64,000 nucleotides of DNA from a virus, in IMG/VR virus record IMGVR_UViG_3300033571_028151, positions 1 through 64,000 of that record. One strand, written 5' to 3'. The position numbers were made by a program, and so were the translations under genes. Shown in pieces: positions 63,401 through 64,000 of the stretch. The notes beneath the pieces are model-generated. The model worked only from the letters and a program-made list of their open reading frames with translations. It had not been told where the DNA came from and made no database searches. Numbering within the stretch: the first letter of the stretch is position 1; every line of letters starts with the position of its first letter.

Positions 63401-63565
63401 ATGATCGATGCTGTGCCGTTTTATCCGCGACGGTTGGATGGTGGTTTGATTGATGCTGGTCCGTATCGCTTCGGGTCTTCTCGCGAGGTGTTCGTCCACT
63501 GGGGCGAGACACTGAGCGATGACGAAGCCAAGGCGCTCGGATTGCACTGGTTGGCCGAGAAATAG
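60416..63565 (+). CDS. polA: Uracil-DNA glycosylase / family A DNA polymerase fusion
   Basis: A 1049-residue protein. Residues about 122-280 match a family 4-type uracil-DNA glycosylase (ARVMIVGKIPG, LCLGNEATK, VMHPGYVLR with H256). Residues about 320-500 hold a 3'-5' exonuclease (D323, E325 and later acids). Residues about 560-1049 form the polymerase. Motif A is D774-L-T-G-A-E; the O helix has K845, F849 and Y853. Motif C reads H-D973-A974 where most enzymes have H-D-E. UDG fused to a phage polymerase is known and may remove uracil ahead of copying. It is the main replicative enzyme here. Confidence 0.93.
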   Translation: MAHAVSLNHRHASALYDDTGAELTADLFPMVALDSVGMPPAGADFIAHAVALGDDPTVVNVKNKKKLPVGEKLVHLYRAALYDPAFSMPITLKGGAEIVQFLPGHLMKYGTGDDPVYGPKPARVMIVGKIPGINELSDRSAITGPVMEPLFKALRQCGFNTQDYREWYITHACKFGSPTPDTTAVPAAWIKNCAVLLAQEIRLVKPDYILCLGNEATKAVLNTNASVSDLAGRATPLKTYDADGHEREIRVMSVMHPGYVLRKPEVYEDFCGQLARFKDLVENRETIVEEVDHADIYTEDALRETVDAMLADPDPSANIIAVDCEWHGDYPTEESAYLRTVQISNKDKWARTIVLRHQGGADAFKPNLEAARLQLARLLKSTPERHVRVGGHFFRADLPWLFAFGVDVRPEYAPATDPDDRTHGGWDTSLMYHAVNECAKYGLDVCSMRFTSAPTYWDELNEWRKRYRAENKLKAGDMEGYGDCPAHVLHPYGAYDADVTRRIMMHFYGTNGKDGALARDQHGHDCWLPYWTAHRASLSFLEMEMTGLVIDRTRADELTTLFMNTQERLLAEIRAELNWPDFNPKSQPQLSVALFGEAFSNRYTNPPNVPEGAQLLNLRPVKTTGKRPVLWNEMSWRGVNPDTATPSTDKESLGILGHINPTAAKIRDYKFISQVLQSVLRKPSITDDGDYEVDENGNYSYEKGLVGCVHADGRVRTHFFQTKETGRASSSRPPLQNLSSRRENDYERILGEQYQHPVRSILRVPPGYVGIETDLTGAELAVLAWLSQDADMIEHVRRNLLPESHPDHYDIHSQQAIKTFGISDVEPTKKGLEKAGKKGLRIAAKNVNFGIPYGRGAEALARQCKEEGVDVTADQCQAMIEAYFASYPRTRHFLAECRARSQDPGWLMGPYGRMRRFVPSKDRAIRGEQERQAQNFPIQGGVADAVSIALSNFQRYRDEHPEIDYRIGLQIHDAIVLIVPIEHAEQVYKEVVPKCMIDAVPFYPRRLDGGLIDAGPYRFGSSREVFVHWGETLSDDEAKALGLHWLAEK

Positions 63566-63570
63566 GGGGC

Positions 63571-63598
63571 TTGATTCTTCCGCGCGGTCTGCTACACT
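63571..63598 (+). promoter_or_regulatory. Sigma70-like promoter before the last gene
   Basis: TTGATT (63571-63576) and TACACT (63593-63598) with a 16-base spacer. Hairpins CGGGA/TCCCG and GCTGGGTA-CGA-TACCTAGC (63649-63667) lie in the resulting leader, so message control is likely. Confidence 0.4.
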
Positions 63599-63648
63599 GC
63601 AAGCAACAACGCGGGAGCCTAATCAGCATCCCGTACTTTATTAACAAC

Positions 63649-63667
63649 GCTGGGTACGATACCTAGC
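63649..63667 (+). promoter_or_regulatory. Leader hairpin
   Basis: GCTGGGTA-CGA-TACCTAGC, an 8-bp stem with one G-U, ends 22 bases before the ATG at 63690 and ahead of its AAAGAGG ribosome site. Probably a 5' stabiliser or control hairpin. Confidence 0.4.
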
Positions 63668-63689
63668 ACAACAAAGAAAGAGGCTTAAA

Positions 63690-64000
63690 ATGCCCCGTTA
63701 TGATTCTGAAAATCTTGCTGCCATCGACCCCGAGTTCCGCCGGCAGCACAATCTTGACAACGGTCCCCGCAAGAACAGCCCGTACACGTACGGCAAAAAT
63801 GTTCTAATCGCTGCGGGTAACGAACTCATGGCCAACGGCTTGTGCCTGCGGCTGATGCCCATGTACGAAGAGGGCAACGGCCAGCGCCAGTTTGTCAACT
63901 TCCGAGAGGGCGCTGACGACGTTGCTATCGGTGACTGGTGCCGTTTGCGGACCGTTGCGCACTGGGTCGGTAATCCCGGCGTGTGCGTAATTCTGACGGA
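63690..64000 (+). CDS. Hypothetical protein, 3' partial
   Basis: An open frame from ATG 63690 (AAAGAGG upstream) to the window edge, 103 codons seen. It begins MPRYDSENLAAIDPEF and appears to carry a small beta-rich domain. Own promoter and leader suggest high expression. By position after the polymerase it could be a single-strand DNA-binding protein, but no motif proves this. Confidence 0.7.
   Translation, partial: MPRYDSENLAAIDPEFRRQHNLDNGPRKNSPYTYGKNVLIAAGNELMANGLCLRLMPMYEEGNGQRQFVNFREGADDVAIGDWCRLRTVAHWVGNPGVCVILT

Overview
The window is phage DNA and most likely a piece of a large tailed-phage (jumbo-type) genome. It holds a terminase large subunit, fibre and collagen-like virion proteins, a complete replication and recombination block, phage tRNAs, and dozens of small, tightly packed genes with overlapping starts and stops. 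Standard stop codons are used throughout. GC-rich coding, a Ycf46-type AAA ATPase beside DUF1257 and DUF2997 proteins, a Cys-rich secreted peptide and an acidic/HTH/AT-hook protein all recall Planctomycetes. A planctomycete host is my inference and is not proven by the window.

Left part (1-13.3 kb, + strand): a virion-surface or tail-appendage locus. A partial gene is followed by five consecutive proteins that share an N-terminal Y-P-(L/F) motif and a later ING..PD..GN fibre motif. Next come a 1151-residue protein with about ten Cys/Pro repeats and a collagen-like tail, a second collagen-like protein, a small helical protein, a protein with an Ig-like stretch and a small basic protein. Then (13.3-16.5 kb) come several structured RNAs or terminators, small unknown genes and a phage csrA.

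Middle (16.5-34 kb): a minus-strand operon (390-aa protein, membrane protein, initiator-like tRNA, terminator); a primase-type zinc-finger protein; a hyperacidic protein; a pyrimidine-dimer glycosylase; tRNA-Thr; and TerL on the minus strand. These are followed by membrane proteins, a dATP/dGTP diphosphohydrolase-like gene, and the module DUF1257 - DUF2997 - GNAT - AAA ATPase. That module ends in a 353-bp intergenic region packed with eight GACT...AGTC hairpins. A coiled-coil protein and a beta-helix protein follow.

Right-middle (34-50 kb, + strand): an early-type accessory block of about 30 small genes, mostly unknown, joined by 1-20 bp overlaps. It includes DUF6878/DUF6915-like proteins, an Api92-type protein, HTH proteins, an HTH protein with a deoxyhypusine-synthase-like core, a DnaQ-type exonuclease, tRNA-Gln and a MazG-like protein.

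Right end (50-64 kb, + strand): DNA metabolism. In order these are SbcD and SbcC nuclease subunits, two unknown proteins, an SF2 helicase, an unknown protein, a DnaB-like helicase, a TOPRIM primase and a uracil-DNA-glycosylase / family A DNA polymerase fusion. The start of another gene runs off the window. Together these could supply a nearly autonomous replisome plus repair and recombination. Five of the six strand switches in the window collapse onto one palindrome holding both start codons or both stop codons, so the genome is very compact.
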